From: Ruania zhangjianzhongii
GTDB lineage: Bacteria > Actinomycetota > Actinomycetes > Actinomycetales > Beutenbergiaceae
NCBI RefSeq assembly: GCF_008000995.1
Contig: NZ_CP042828.1
Span: 1,922,001 to 1,986,000, forward strand
Length of the DNA: 64,000 bases
Direction: 5' to 3'
Part shown: positions 1 to 9,200 of the stretch, piece by piece
Layout of the letters: each line of letters starts with the position of its first letter
Numbering within the stretch: position 1 is the stretch's first letter
Made by a program: the position numbers and the translations under genes
The notes under the pieces: model-generated
The model's input: the letters and a program-made list of their open reading frames with translations, nothing else
Told to the model about the DNA's origin: nothing
Database searches by the model: none

Positions 1-405
1 CGGGAGGGGCTGGAGGAGCTGCTCCGGGAGAGCGACTTCGTTGTGGTCACCACCCCCCTCACCGCGCTGACCCGGGGCCTGATCGGTGCCGAAGAACTGG
101 CGCTGATGATGCCGAGCGCGTTCCTCGTGGTGGTCTCACGTGGCGGCATCGTGGACGACGACGCGCTCCTCGCTGCGCTCCGAGAGGGCACGATCGCCGG
201 CGCTGGCCTTGACGCGCATGGCGACGAGCCGCTTCCCGCTGACAGTGAGCTGTGGGACCTGCAGAATGTCATCGTCACTCCGCATAATGGCGCGACGACG
301 CCCGGTACCGGTGAGCGTGGTCGCCAGATCGTGCTCGATAATGTCGCTCGCTGGGTGAACGGGGACACGCTGGTCAACGTGGTCGATCCGTCCCAAGGCT
401 ACTGA
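1..405 (+). CDS. D-2-hydroxyacid dehydrogenase, C-terminal part
   Basis: This is the 3' end of a gene cut by the window edge; the frame is open from base 1. The visible 134 residues hold the end of the NAD-binding domain of the D-isomer-specific 2-hydroxyacid dehydrogenase family: the RGGIVDDDAL segment, the GAGLDAHGDEPLP segment and the TPHNGA motif with the catalytic-type histidine. These enzymes reduce 2-keto acids or oxidise 2-hydroxy acids with NAD(P). The substrate cannot be told from this part. A GntR/FCD regulator starts about 110 bases downstream and may control it, which is inferred only from position. Confidence 0.85.
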   Translation, partial: REGLEELLRESDFVVVTTPLTALTRGLIGAEELALMMPSAFLVVVSRGGIVDDDALLAALREGTIAGAGLDAHGDEPLPADSELWDLQNVIVTPHNGATTPGTGERGRQIVLDNVARWVNGDTLVNVVDPSQGY

Positions 406-427
406 GGTTGGCCCGTGCGACAGGTAA

Positions 428-442
428 TCTTGCCTAGCAAGA
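428..442. promoter_or_regulatory. Short perfect palindrome upstream of the GntR gene
   Basis: Arms of 6 bases (TCTTGC and GCAAGA) are separated by CTA, in the gap between the dehydrogenase stop and the GntR/FCD regulator. A symmetrical site of this size suits a dimeric repressor acting on its own promoter. It does not match the FadR-type GT-N-AC pattern well, so the role as an operator is inference; a small RNA hairpin is the alternative. Confidence 0.35.
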
Positions 443-515
443 GATGAGTGAGGGCCGTGTGGTGAGTCGGACAGGATTCGGCGCCCAGTGGCCACGACCA
501 GTGGAGAGGATGCAC

Positions 516-1196
516 GTGGCTACGTCGTCGCAGTACAAACTCGGACCATCCTCGCTAGGTGAGGCGCTTTTCGAGGCGCTGCGAAGCAGGATCATCAACG
601 GTGATATCGCTCCGGGTGAAAAGGTGACGGAGCTTCGAGTCGCCAGCGAGTACGGTATCGCGCGACCGACCGCGAAGGCGTGCCTGGAGCGGCTCACCGC
701 CCTAGGGCTTCTTCGCCGCGTGGCGCACAAGTCCGCCGTAGTGCCGCGGCTGACCGATGCTGAGATCAGGGACCTCTTCTTCAGCCGGTCGACTTTCGAG
801 TCGACCGCAGTCGCGCATCTGGCGGGCAAGAAGAAGGTCCCGGAGGAGCTGACCCGCGCTCAGCAAGCGATGCAGGCAGCCGAGGCGCACGGCGAGTTCA
901 CCGAACTCGTCCAGGCCGACATCACGTTCCACTGGGGCCTCGTGCGAGGCTTCGAGAGTGAGCGACTGAGCCGCATGTACGAGATGATCTCCGGTGAGAT
1001 CCAACTGACGATCGGGCAGTACCAGGCGCACCGGCGCACCACGCTCTCGACCGTGACTGCTGAACACCAAGCGGTCATCGATGCGATTGCCGTAGGCGAC
1101 GTCGAGGCGGCGTGCCACGCGCTGGCGGGGCATATCAGCCTCGCCCGGGATCGGGTGCTCGCCGAGCTGCACAGCCACGACGTGCCATCGGCTTGA
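516..1196 (+). CDS. GntR-family regulator with FCD domain
   Basis: The product is a FadR/FCD-type transcription regulator of about 226 residues. An N-terminal winged helix (roughly residues 15-80, with a SEYGIARPTAKACLERL recognition region) is followed by an all-helical FCD domain (about 90-215). FCD domains bind small organic acids, often with a metal held by Asp/His residues; the HWGLV and EHQAVIDAI segments are in the usual places. GTG 516 is preferred because GGAGAGG at 503-509 sits 6 bases before it; the ATG at 510 directly abuts that ribosome site and the open frame reaches back to 444. Likely target: the adjacent hydroxyacid dehydrogenase (inference). Confidence 0.88.
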   Translation: MATSSQYKLGPSSLGEALFEALRSRIINGDIAPGEKVTELRVASEYGIARPTAKACLERLTALGLLRRVAHKSAVVPRLTDAEIRDLFFSRSTFESTAVAHLAGKKKVPEELTRAQQAMQAAEAHGEFTELVQADITFHWGLVRGFESERLSRMYEMISGEIQLTIGQYQAHRRTTLSTVTAEHQAVIDAIAVGDVEAACHALAGHISLARDRVLAELHSHDVPSA

Positions 1197-1253
1197 CCGG
1201 CCTCACCCGCCGTACGAGCCGTCGCAGCGGTTGTCCGCCGTCCTCACCGCGCC

Positions 1254-2732
1254 TCAACGGCGCTCCGCCGTCCAGGTGAGCACCGAGCCCACCTCCCCGG
1301 CCACCAGCTCACAGGTGCCGTTGTACGCCTCGGCACGGGCCGCCAGGTTGGCCAGTCCGGAACGGCGGCTGCGGTGCGGATCGACTCCGGTGCCGTTGTC
1401 GCTGACCTGCACGGTCAGCCGGTCCACCTCGAGCTGGACGGCTGCGTGCACAGCAGTGGCACCGGCGTGCCGGGCGGCATTGGCGAAGCCTTCCCGCACC
1501 ACCGCGACCACATCGTCGGCGAGGTCGCTCCCGAGTCGTTCCTCCAGCTGCGGGTCCTCGGCCAACGGGCCGTCGATGCTCAGCGTGGGCGCGAAGCCGA
1601 GTCCGATCCGCGACAGGGACTCCTCCCGCTGCAGCCGGACCAGCAGTGGGGACTCCTGGGCGTCGGTGCGCAACGTGCGCACGATCGAACGGATCTGGGC
1701 GACCGCCTGGTCCACGCCGGCCAGCGCCGACTCGAAGTTCTGCTCCGCCTGCGGGTCCGCGGTGGCCTGTGCGGCCGAACGCAGCTGCAGCTCGGTGGCG
1801 AACAGCTGCTGGATCGCTAGATCGTGCAGGTCCCGTGCGATCCGCCCCCGTTCGGCGAGCAGCGACGCCAGGTCCGCCGCCTGCCGGGACTCGGCCAGGG
1901 TGAGCGCCAGCGCCGCCTGCCGAGCGATCGACTCGGCGATGGTCAGCTCGTTCTCGGTGAACTCGGGGGCATCCTTGTTCCGGAGCAGGATGAACACGCC
2001 CAGCTTGCGGTCTGCGGCCACCAGCGGCGCGTACAGCGACGGCCCGTACCGGCCGAACTCCGGCACCCTCAACGGGCGCGCCCGGGCGAACGAGTCGACG
2101 ATGATGCCGCGTCCGTCGGCCAGCACGGCCATCGCCCGGCCGTGCGGTGGCATGACGATGCCGATCAGGTCGCCGACGGGGTCACCGTCGGCGAACTCGA
2201 TCACCCAGTCGCTGCCGACCCCGGGCAGCACGATCACTGCGGTGTCCGCGCGCGCCACCTGCCGCATCCGAACCGCGATCAGGCCGAGGGACTCCTCCAC
2301 ATCGGTGCCGGAGAGCAGCATGGTAGTGATCTCCTGCCCGACGGCGAGCCATCGTTCCCGGGTCCGGGCCTCGTCGTAGAGGCGTGCGTTCTGCACGGCG
2401 ATCGCTGCCGCCGCAGCGAGCATCCGGACCTGGTCTGCCTGCTCGGCGAGGAACGGGCTGTCCCGCCCGGTGAGGGTGAGATTCCCGTAGGTCGCCTCCC
2501 GCAGCAGAACCGGGACCTCCAGGTACGCCCCGCGTCCAGCGGTCGATACCGGTTCCGGGTTGCCTTCGGTGTCCACGAACATCTCCACGTCACCCGAGGG
2601 GTCGATGATCGTGATCGCGGCATAGCTGGCACCGGTCAGGTCGCTGCTGGCTCGCACGAGGTTGCGCAGCGCTTCTCGGAGGTCCAGGTGCGAGGTGACC
2701 GTCAGGATGGCCTCGAGCACAGGGGCGCTCAT
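1254..2732 (-). CDS. GAF-domain sensor histidine kinase (DevS/DosT-like)
   Basis: A 492-residue soluble sensor kinase. It has two GAF domains (about 10-118 and 130-275), a HisKA_3 dimerisation helix with the phospho-acceptor His303 in RDLHDLAIQQLFA, and a C-terminal HATPase with the N box in REGFANAARHA and the DNGTGV motif. The layout is that of the actinobacterial DevS/DosS/DosT kinases, which signal to a NarL/DevR-type regulator. No response regulator is next to it, so it is orphan in this window. The first GAF domain lacks the stretch before the LEVPV strand where DevS-type proteins carry the haem-ligand histidine, so haem-based gas sensing by that domain is doubtful. Confidence 0.88.
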   Translation of the reverse strand: MSAPVLEAILTVTSHLDLREALRNLVRASSDLTGASYAAITIIDPSGDVEMFVDTEGNPEPVSTAGRGAYLEVPVLLREATYGNLTLTGRDSPFLAEQADQVRMLAAAAAIAVQNARLYDEARTRERWLAVGQEITTMLLSGTDVEESLGLIAVRMRQVARADTAVIVLPGVGSDWVIEFADGDPVGDLIGIVMPPHGRAMAVLADGRGIIVDSFARARPLRVPEFGRYGPSLYAPLVAADRKLGVFILLRNKDAPEFTENELTIAESIARQAALALTLAESRQAADLASLLAERGRIARDLHDLAIQQLFATELQLRSAAQATADPQAEQNFESALAGVDQAVAQIRSIVRTLRTDAQESPLLVRLQREESLSRIGLGFAPTLSIDGPLAEDPQLEERLGSDLADDVVAVVREGFANAARHAGATAVHAAVQLEVDRLTVQVSDNGTGVDPHRSRRSGLANLAARAEAYNGTCELVAGEVGSVLTWTAERR

Positions 2733-2742
2733 CCCGGTCCGC

Positions 2743-3150
2743 TCACCGTTGCGAGCGCCGCTCGGCCAGCCATGCGTCCAGCTCCGCGTTCGCCTGGCGG
2801 CGCCACTCCTTGATCTCCTTCGCCCAGCGCGGGTACAGCGCCAAGGGGACCGGCAGGAAGGCGAGGATGAAGTACAGGGACGGCAGGCACAGCAGCAGGA
2901 AGATCACACCACCCACGGCCGTGACCTCGGGTGTCCGGATGCTGGCCATGACTGCAGCATCAAGCATCATCAGCGCGAAGGTCGGCGCCCCGAGCAGCAC
3001 GCACCGCTCCAGCTGCCAGCTCCCGACGAGTGTCTCCGGCATCCAGAACCGAGCCGCCGCCGATCGTCCCCGCCACGCCCATACCGTCACGCCGAGCAGG
3101 GCCAGGGCGGCGACTGCCACCACCAGCGCGAGGAGATGCTGCTGCGTCAT
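2743..3150 (-). CDS. Small membrane protein of unknown function
   Basis: About 135 residues starting at MTQQHLLALVV. Helices are predicted by eye near residues 4-24, 50-68 and 74-98, and the C-terminus (KEIKEWRRQANAELDAWLAER) is charged, helical and probably cytoplasmic. The frame is open further upstream to 3225, but that extension is rich in Pro and Arg and has no membrane character. It lies 10 bases upstream of the GAF kinase on the same strand, so the two are probably co-transcribed. I do not recognise the family. Confidence 0.65.
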   Translation of the reverse strand: MTQQHLLALVVAVAALALLGVTVWAWRGRSAAARFWMPETLVGSWQLERCVLLGAPTFALMMLDAAVMASIRTPEVTAVGGVIFLLLCLPSLYFILAFLPVPLALYPRWAKEIKEWRRQANAELDAWLAERRSQR

Positions 3151-3608
3151 CCCTCGATTCTGCCAGGGCCGCGGGAACCAGGCCGCGGGCCGGGTGGCGG
3201 CAGTCTGGGGTCGTGATGGTTTCATGGTCGACGGCGGTGCTCGCCGGGCCTGCAGCGGCTCGCCGTGGCGGCGGGTCGTCTTCGGGTTCCAGGTAAGTAC
3301 GTCCCCGCTGTGCGATACTGCTTGCGGTGACCGGCTCGACCGTACCTGCCGGTATCACCCAGCGACATCAGCAAAGGTAGTTGGGGTTGCGGAACACGCG
3401 CCGCCGAGAGGCTCGGCGCGGTCCGGGGCCGACCACCCGGCGAACGTGCCCACATGGCACGTGATGACGTTGGCAGAGGGTCAACGCGAGCACTCGCGAG
3501 GCCGGAGCATGAGGACTTGATGACCATGGAGGCCCGCACGGGCCGTGAAATCGCTGCTGAGCGCCAGGTGGGTATGGCTGGGGCTCGGTGGCACCCGGGA
3601 GTACCCCC
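3151..3608 (+). other. Long intergenic region and probable rne leader
   Basis: This 458-base gap separates a leftward membrane-protein gene from the rightward rne gene. A GATACT hexamer at 3314-3319 could be a -10 box; no good -35 is visible. Just after it, 3326-3359 can fold into a hairpin (GGTGA paired with TCACC, plus a CCGG/CCGG extension with a small bulge). Several short open frames cross the region, none with convincing coding signs. Long 5' leaders are common for RNase E genes and can serve autoregulation; that role here is inference. Confidence 0.4.
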
Positions 3609-6600
3609 GTGTCAGAAGAACAGAACACCGCAGAAGCAGCAGCGCAGGATGCTCAGGCGCAGTCGGCGCCGAGAGCTCGACGGTCCCGGCGGGCCACCGC
3701 ACCAGTGACTGCACCCGAACCCGCGGCGACCGCCCCGGAACCCGGGGCGACCGCGCCGCCGGAGACAGCCGCTGAGCAGTCCGGTCACACTGCGGACTCC
3801 TCGGCCGCCGGCCACGAACAGGGTGCGGCCGCCGAGTCCGCACTGGTGGAAACCCCGGTGCAGGAGGCCGCAGCACCCGCCCGGACCACCCGGAGCCGCC
3901 GCTCCAGCCGGCCACGCCGCGCCACTGCGGAGGCGAGTGCGCCGCAGAGCGAGCCCACCGGTTCTGATGCCGCAACAACTTCAGCGGCCGAGCGGGACGC
4001 GGGGCATCCTCCTGCGGACGTGGCCGACGCCGTCGAGACCGCTGCGCAGACCACTCCGCCGGAGAGCGCCGACGAGCCCCAGAACGCGAAGAAGCGCCGG
4101 CGTAGCACCAAGGCCAAGGCCGCCGAAGAGATGGCGCCGTCGCTGGACGTGTTCGCAGCGTTCGGCGTGCAGCCGGACACCGAGCCGGCACCAGCGCGGG
4201 ACGGATCCGCCGAGGAGTTGGCGATCGACATCGACCTGCCCGAGCGGGAGACCGAGGACTCCGACGAGGACAGCACCGACGAGACCGACGAGGAGGAGTC
4301 CGAGGACGACGCACCACGGTTGCCGGCGACGGCGCTGCTGTTCCAGGCTCCGGACATCACCGGCTCACGTCGCCGCGGACCACGATCGACCGGGTCGGAG
4401 GAATCCGGTGCCCAGTCCACCGGCGCCACCGCCAGCCAGGGGGACGACTCCGACGGTGACGCCGAGGACGGCGGCGACGGCTCGACCTCCACCGGCGATG
4501 ACAGCGGCTCCTCCGGGGCCGGTAAGCGTCGTCGCCGGCGCGGTGGCCGCGGCCGGCGGAAGAGCCCCGGCTCCGGGGACGGCAACGACGCCAACGACGG
4601 CGACGCCGCTCACGACAGCGACGGCACCAGCGGTGAGTCGAGCGGCTCCACTGCCGCCGACGAGCAGTCCGCCAAGGACGCTGGCAAAGAGCCAGGCAAG
4701 GGCGGCCAGGCGGGCAAGGCCGAGAAGAAGGACACAGCGAGCGCGGAGAGCAGCGCCGACTCCGGTGGCGGCGACTCGACGGAGGAGTCGAACGGGAGTA
4801 GCTCCCGTCGGCGTCGCCGCCGGCGGGGCGGCCGGGGGTCGCGCAGTGAGAACGGTGGCTCCGGTGGCGATGAGGTCACCGCACTGAAGGGCTCCACCCG
4901 GCTGGAGGCCAAACGGCAGCGCCGTAAGGAAGGGCGGAACGCCAACCGGCGCCGTTCGGTGATCACCGAGGCCGAGTTCCTCGCGCGCCGCGAGTCGGTG
5001 GAACGCAGCATGGTGGTGCGAGCCCGCGACGGCAAGACCCAGATCGCGGTGCTCGAGGACGATGTCCTGGTCGAGCACTATGTGGCGCGCAAGTCGCAGA
5101 CGTCGATGGTCGGCAATGTGTACCTGGGCCGGGTGCAGAACGTGCTGCCGTCGATGGAGGCGGCATTCGTGGACCTGGGCAAGGGCCGCAACGCGGTGCT
5201 CTACGCCGGTGAGGTGAACTGGGACGCCGCCGGCCTCGAGGGTCAGCCGCGCCGGATCGAAGAGGCGCTGCACTCCGGCGACTCCATCCTGGTGCAGGTC
5301 ACGAAGGACCCGATCGGACACAAGGGGGCCCGGCTCACCGCACAGGTGACCCTGGCCGGCCGATACCTGGTGCTGGTGCCCTCCGGGGCGATGACCGGTA
5401 TCTCCCGCAAGCTCCCGGACACGGAGCGGGCCCGGCTGAAGAAGCTGCTCAAGGAGATCGTCCCGGACGGGCAGGGCGTGATCGTGCGCACCGCCGCCGA
5501 AGGTGCCAGCGAGGAGGAACTGCGCCTGGACGTGGACCGGCTGACCAAGCAGTGGGCCGATATCCAGACCAAGGTGGGCCGCAAGTCCACCTCGGCACCG
5601 ACGCTGCTCAAGGGTGAACCCGAACTGGCCACCCGGGTGGTGCGGGATGTGTTCAACGAGGACTTCAAGTCGCTGGTGGTCTCCGGTGTAGAGGCCTGGC
5701 GCACGATCTCGGGCTATATCGAGAGCGTCGCACCGGACCTGACCGACCGGATCAGCGAGTGGACCGAGGAGAAGGACGTCTTCGCCAGTCACCGGATCGA
5801 CGAGCAGCTGGCGAAGGCGATGGACCGCAAGGTGTTCCTACCCTCCGGTGGTTCGCTGGTGATCGACCGCACCGAGGCAATGACCGTGGTGGACGTGAAC
5901 ACTGGCAAGTTCACCGGATCCGGTGGCACGCTGGAGGAGACGGTCACCCGGAACAACCTGGAGGCGGCTGAGGAGATCGTCCGCCAGCTCCGGCTCCGGG
6001 ATATCGGCGGCATCATCGTGATCGACTTCATCGACATGGTGCTGGAGGCGAACCGGGATCTGGTGCTGCGCCGTCTCACCGAGTGCCTCGGCCGGGACCG
6101 TACCCGCCACCAGGTAGCCGAGGTGACGTCCCTCGGCCTGGTGCAGATGACCCGTAAGCGGGTCGGCCAGGGCCTGGTGGAGGCGTTCAGCGAGAACTGC
6201 GAGCACTGCAACGGCCGCGGCATCATCGTGCACTCCGAACCGGTCGAGTCCCGCTCCGGCGGCTCCGAGGCCGGTGCAGGGTCGGACGGATCTCGTTCTG
6301 GTCGGCGGCGCAAGTCCAAGAGCGAGGCGAAGGCAACGGCCACCCCGGCCGAACCCGAGGTGGACGACGAGCAGCGGGCGCAGGTGAAGGCCACCCTGGC
6401 CACGATCGCCGCGGCTGCAGCACATGCGCACGAGAGCGAAGAAGCGAAGGTGGACGCGCCGCCGTCGCCGACGGCTGAGGGTGCGGACACTGACGGCGGG
6501 CGCCCTGCGACTCCTGCGGCTGATGAGGCCGTACGCACCGATGATGCGGCTCCGGCAGCCTCCAGCGAGCCCCGCGGTGCTGACCAGCCTCAGCAGGCGG

Positions 6601-6815
6601 GGCCGGACCAGGGCGCTGAGGCGCGGAACGAGGAGCCGGACCAGGGCGCTGACCAAGCGCGGAGCGCAGCGCCGGCACAGGGCGCCGACCAGGCGCCGAG
6701 CGCAGCGCCGGACCAGGCGTCAACCCCGGAGGCGGAGCCGGACCAGAGCACCGAGGAGCCGGCTCAGAACACCGAATCGGCCAGCGCGGAACAGACAAGC
6801 ACCGGCACCTCCTGA
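3609..6815 (+). CDS. rne: Ribonuclease E/G family endoribonuclease
   Basis: About 1068 residues, the core enzyme of RNA turnover and rRNA processing. Residues 1 to about 440 are a low-complexity Ala/Glu/Ser-rich arm with several Arg-rich blocks (GKRRRRRGGRGRRK, SSRRRRRRRGGRGSR). The catalytic core follows: an S1 RNA-binding domain (GNVYLGRVQNVLPSMEAAF), the DNase I-like domain with metal-binding Asp residues in VVDVNTGKFTG and IIVIDFIDM, and the CEHCNGRG zinc link. The tail is again acidic and repetitive. Actinobacterial RNase E often has this long N-terminal arm. GTG 3609 is chosen because GGGAG at 3597-3601 lies 7 bases before it; an in-frame GTG at 3588 has none. Confidence 0.95.
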   Translation: MSEEQNTAEAAAQDAQAQSAPRARRSRRATAPVTAPEPAATAPEPGATAPPETAAEQSGHTADSSAAGHEQGAAAESALVETPVQEAAAPARTTRSRRSSRPRRATAEASAPQSEPTGSDAATTSAAERDAGHPPADVADAVETAAQTTPPESADEPQNAKKRRRSTKAKAAEEMAPSLDVFAAFGVQPDTEPAPARDGSAEELAIDIDLPERETEDSDEDSTDETDEEESEDDAPRLPATALLFQAPDITGSRRRGPRSTGSEESGAQSTGATASQGDDSDGDAEDGGDGSTSTGDDSGSSGAGKRRRRRGGRGRRKSPGSGDGNDANDGDAAHDSDGTSGESSGSTAADEQSAKDAGKEPGKGGQAGKAEKKDTASAESSADSGGGDSTEESNGSSSRRRRRRRGGRGSRSENGGSGGDEVTALKGSTRLEAKRQRRKEGRNANRRRSVITEAEFLARRESVERSMVVRARDGKTQIAVLEDDVLVEHYVARKSQTSMVGNVYLGRVQNVLPSMEAAFVDLGKGRNAVLYAGEVNWDAAGLEGQPRRIEEALHSGDSILVQVTKDPIGHKGARLTAQVTLAGRYLVLVPSGAMTGISRKLPDTERARLKKLLKEIVPDGQGVIVRTAAEGASEEELRLDVDRLTKQWADIQTKVGRKSTSAPTLLKGEPELATRVVRDVFNEDFKSLVVSGVEAWRTISGYIESVAPDLTDRISEWTEEKDVFASHRIDEQLAKAMDRKVFLPSGGSLVIDRTEAMTVVDVNTGKFTGSGGTLEETVTRNNLEAAEEIVRQLRLRDIGGIIVIDFIDMVLEANRDLVLRRLTECLGRDRTRHQVAEVTSLGLVQMTRKRVGQGLVEAFSENCEHCNGRGIIVHSEPVESRSGGSEAGAGSDGSRSGRRRKSKSEAKATATPAEPEVDDEQRAQVKATLATIAAAAAHAHESEEAKVDAPPSPTAEGADTDGGRPATPAADEAVRTDDAAPAASSEPRGADQPQQAGPDQGAEARNEEPDQGADQARSAAPAQGADQAPSAAPDQASTPEAEPDQSTEEPAQNTESASAEQTSTGTS
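6590..6730 (+). repeat. Degenerate in-gene repeat in the rne tail
   Basis: Copies of a unit encoding roughly DQGADQARSAAPAQ are repeated with changes in the 3' end of rne. This gives a Gln/Asp/Ala-rich disordered tail. Such repeats arise by slippage or unequal exchange and commonly vary in number between strains. Confidence 0.6.
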
Positions 6816-6850
6816 CCGGGCCGAACGGCCCACCGGACGCGAACTGATTC

Positions 6851-6889
6851 CCCGGAGCACCAGTCGAGCGCCTCGACTGGTGCTCGGGG
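6851..6889. terminator. Bidirectional hairpin between convergent genes
   Basis: A perfect 14-bp stem (6855-6868 with 6872-6885) with a 3-base CGC loop, and further pairing outside it broken by one mismatch, lies between the ends of rne (plus) and the unknown membrane protein (minus). There is no long T run. The place and symmetry suit a shared terminator. Confidence 0.75.
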
Positions 6890-6905
6890 TCAGCTCATGC
6901 TCGGG

Positions 6906-8912
6906 TCAGTTCACCGGGGTCCGGCGCGCGAGCATCCTGTGCCACAGCCACCGGGCCGCCGCCGGCACGGTCGCGACCGCTGCCAGCGCGAGCAGGGTGA
7001 ACGTGGCCAGTCGGCTGCCGGCCAGTGTCAACGGCACCACCATCAGGCACCACCCCGCCAGAATCACCATCCCGCGGGTGGGCGGGCCGAAGCTCGGCTG
7101 CTGCGTCGATTGAGTCCGCTCATCGAAGACGTCCTCGGTGACCGGCACCTGGTGCGCCTGAGCGTCGGCCACGGTCAACCCGGCCGCCTTGGCGAACCCG
7201 GCCAGACCGCCCAGATCGCCACTGGGGACCCACTGCGCGATCGGTAGGACGAACCGCCACCGGCCACCGTGGTCCACCAGCGCGATCGCCCAGGGCATAC
7301 CGCCGTCCATCAACCGATGGACAGCCACCACTCCCAGGTGGGCGTCCGACGGGCCGGCCGCCCAGGCGATATGCCCTTGCGGTCCACGCACGCCGATGTT
7401 TGTTCCGTCGAACAGCAGCGCGGCACGTCCGGCGAAGGCGCGGCTGCCACCCGGGTAGCGGCCTGGGCGGTAGGCCGCCGTCATCCGCCGGGGGTGACGG
7501 TCCCGCAGGTGCTCGAACACCCACCAGAGCCAGGGTTCGAGCACCGCCACGATCGCCCAGAGCAGGCACACCCGCGCCCAGATCGTCTCCGCGAACAGAT
7601 ACGCGCTTCCCAGCCCGCCGATCCAGATCGCGGCCGGTGCAGCGCCGCGCACCACGTGGTTGATCACCGAGCCGGGCCCGGTGTCCTTGCGCCAGGTTTT
7701 CAGGCGTTGCTGGCGCCGCTTATGGGCTGCCTGCGGTTTGGCGGCCGTGCCCCGGTAGGGCTGATGGTGCGGCGCTGGGCGGAGCAGACGGATCAGTGCC
7801 CGTGGCTGATAGCCCGGGGTAGCCGGGGGCGAGGAGGTGGCCGGCGTACCGGTGGTGATCGGCGCCCGGCTCGGCGGATGCATCACCCCCCGGCGGATGG
7901 GTACGCCCAGTACCGCAGCGCCGTCGACGATTCCGGACACCTGCAGTCCCCACACCAACCTGTCCCGAGCGGCCATCGGCCGTTCCCCGGCGATGGTGGC
8001 CACCTGCTGGGCGATCTGCAGCTCCGGTTGGCTGAGCCAGTCCGCCACCGCGATCGCGCCCAAACTGTAGCCGTCGGCGTCGCACAGGTGCACCGCACCG
8101 AGCTCGTCCTGCAGCGCGAGCCGGGTATAGCGTTCGGCCGGGTCGTAGGCAGTGAGCACGGCTCGCGGCGAGGGCGGCACCACATGCATCAGCCCCGCGA
8201 TGGGCACCTGGTCGCCGATCACCTCCAGACCGTCAGCAGTGGTGATCTCCATCCGGCCCGGCAGGAACAGCACCCGAGCCGCGCGGGCCCACCGCGCCTG
8301 CGGGTGCGCCCGCGGACTGCTGCGCAACTCCACCCGCGCCGAGCTGACGGCGCCGGTCGGCATCGAGGGGCGCTCGAAGTCCCACACCGCCGCGGTGTAG
8401 ATGCTCACCGCCGCCTCCACCCGCGCGGCGAACTCGGCCACAGCCGCGGCCAGCATCACCCGGCGCAGTCCGGCACCGTAGGCGTAACTGCCCTGCTCCA
8501 GGTTCCGGATGGCGTTCAGCAGATGCGCGAGCAGCGGGGTGATCGCTCCCTGGAAGCCGTACACCGCCTCACCGGTGAGCCGAGGCGGCTCCCGGCCCAC
8601 CCAGACGTCTTCCAGCATCGGTGCCTCACCCCAGGACGGCACCGTCGGTAGCGTGAGCACCGTCGCCTCCTGGGGGGAGAGCTGCCAGGTGTTCAGGGTC
8701 GCCACCGCGTGGGCGAGAGCGTGAGCGGCCGGTTCGAACTGCTCGCCGAACTCGCGTTGGTCCGCGGGCAGTAGCTGCAGCAGGTCGGTGATCACCTGCC
8801 GGGCCGAGGCCGCCTGCGCGCTCGTCCGCTGGAACGGGTCACCGCGGTCGGCCAGCAGCATCAGGGTGGCTGTGGTCGGGTACTGGGGCGGCACCGGGCG
8901 CTGCTCGTTCAT
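6906..8912 (-). CDS. Large membrane protein of unknown function
   Basis: About 668 residues starting at MNEQRPVPPQ; the frame runs back to 8960, but that extra part contains no conserved-looking sequence. Residues 1 to about 370 look soluble and contain helical, Ala-rich segments. A Pro/Thr-rich linker and a basic stretch (KRRQQRLKTWRK) follow, then two membrane helices near 440-485, a soluble loop with an FDGTNIGVRGPQGHIAW segment, and two more helices near the C-terminus before a short Arg-rich tail. I do not recognise a family. It stands alone between rne and the formaldehyde dehydrogenase, on the opposite strand to both, and splits the usual rne-rplU neighbourhood. Confidence 0.7.
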   Translation of the reverse strand: MNEQRPVPPQYPTTATLMLLADRGDPFQRTSAQAASARQVITDLLQLLPADQREFGEQFEPAAHALAHAVATLNTWQLSPQEATVLTLPTVPSWGEAPMLEDVWVGREPPRLTGEAVYGFQGAITPLLAHLLNAIRNLEQGSYAYGAGLRRVMLAAAVAEFAARVEAAVSIYTAAVWDFERPSMPTGAVSSARVELRSSPRAHPQARWARAARVLFLPGRMEITTADGLEVIGDQVPIAGLMHVVPPSPRAVLTAYDPAERYTRLALQDELGAVHLCDADGYSLGAIAVADWLSQPELQIAQQVATIAGERPMAARDRLVWGLQVSGIVDGAAVLGVPIRRGVMHPPSRAPITTGTPATSSPPATPGYQPRALIRLLRPAPHHQPYRGTAAKPQAAHKRRQQRLKTWRKDTGPGSVINHVVRGAAPAAIWIGGLGSAYLFAETIWARVCLLWAIVAVLEPWLWWVFEHLRDRHPRRMTAAYRPGRYPGGSRAFAGRAALLFDGTNIGVRGPQGHIAWAAGPSDAHLGVVAVHRLMDGGMPWAIALVDHGGRWRFVLPIAQWVPSGDLGGLAGFAKAAGLTVADAQAHQVPVTEDVFDERTQSTQQPSFGPPTRGMVILAGWCLMVVPLTLAGSRLATFTLLALAAVATVPAAARWLWHRMLARRTPVN

Positions 8913-9011
8913 CGGTGCCCACGTTATCGGCCCCAGCCGCTCGACCCCGGCCAGCGACATGGGGACTTCGGCCCGTTTCAGCGCTGCTCAGCACCCTCCC
9001 GCACCGTCCGG

Positions 9012-9040
9012 TTGTTGACCGGTGGTACCGGTGTTAGCGT
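9012..9040 (+). promoter_or_regulatory. Possible fdhA promoter with inverted ACCGGT repeats
   Basis: TTGTTG at 9012-9017 and TAGCGT at 9035-9040 are 17 bases apart. Two ACCGGT hexamers (9018-9023 and 9027-9032) separated by GGT fill the spacer, which suits a repressor or an activator that bends the spacer. The transcript would have a leader of about 150 bases before fdhA. This is a weak call made by eye. Confidence 0.3.
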
Positions 9041-9200
9041 CGAAGTCAGGTCGTCCCGGCGTGCATCGGAACGGCCCCAGGCATCGATCATGTGGACCAC
9101 GGCGGTCGAGCGATGTTCAGCCCGGCGCTACGGCTCCGCATCATCCAGCGGGCCCCGTCCGTCTCGGACCTGCCCGCGCTTTCCAGCGAAGGAGCAGGAC

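Noticed and set aside
1231-2379. A 382-residue plus-strand frame
   Set aside because: It is antisense to the GAF kinase, very rich in Ser/Arg/Ala, and has no start signal.
4365-5792. A 475-residue minus-strand frame
   Set aside because: It is a shadow of the RNase E core and low-complexity arm. No motif or start signal supports it.
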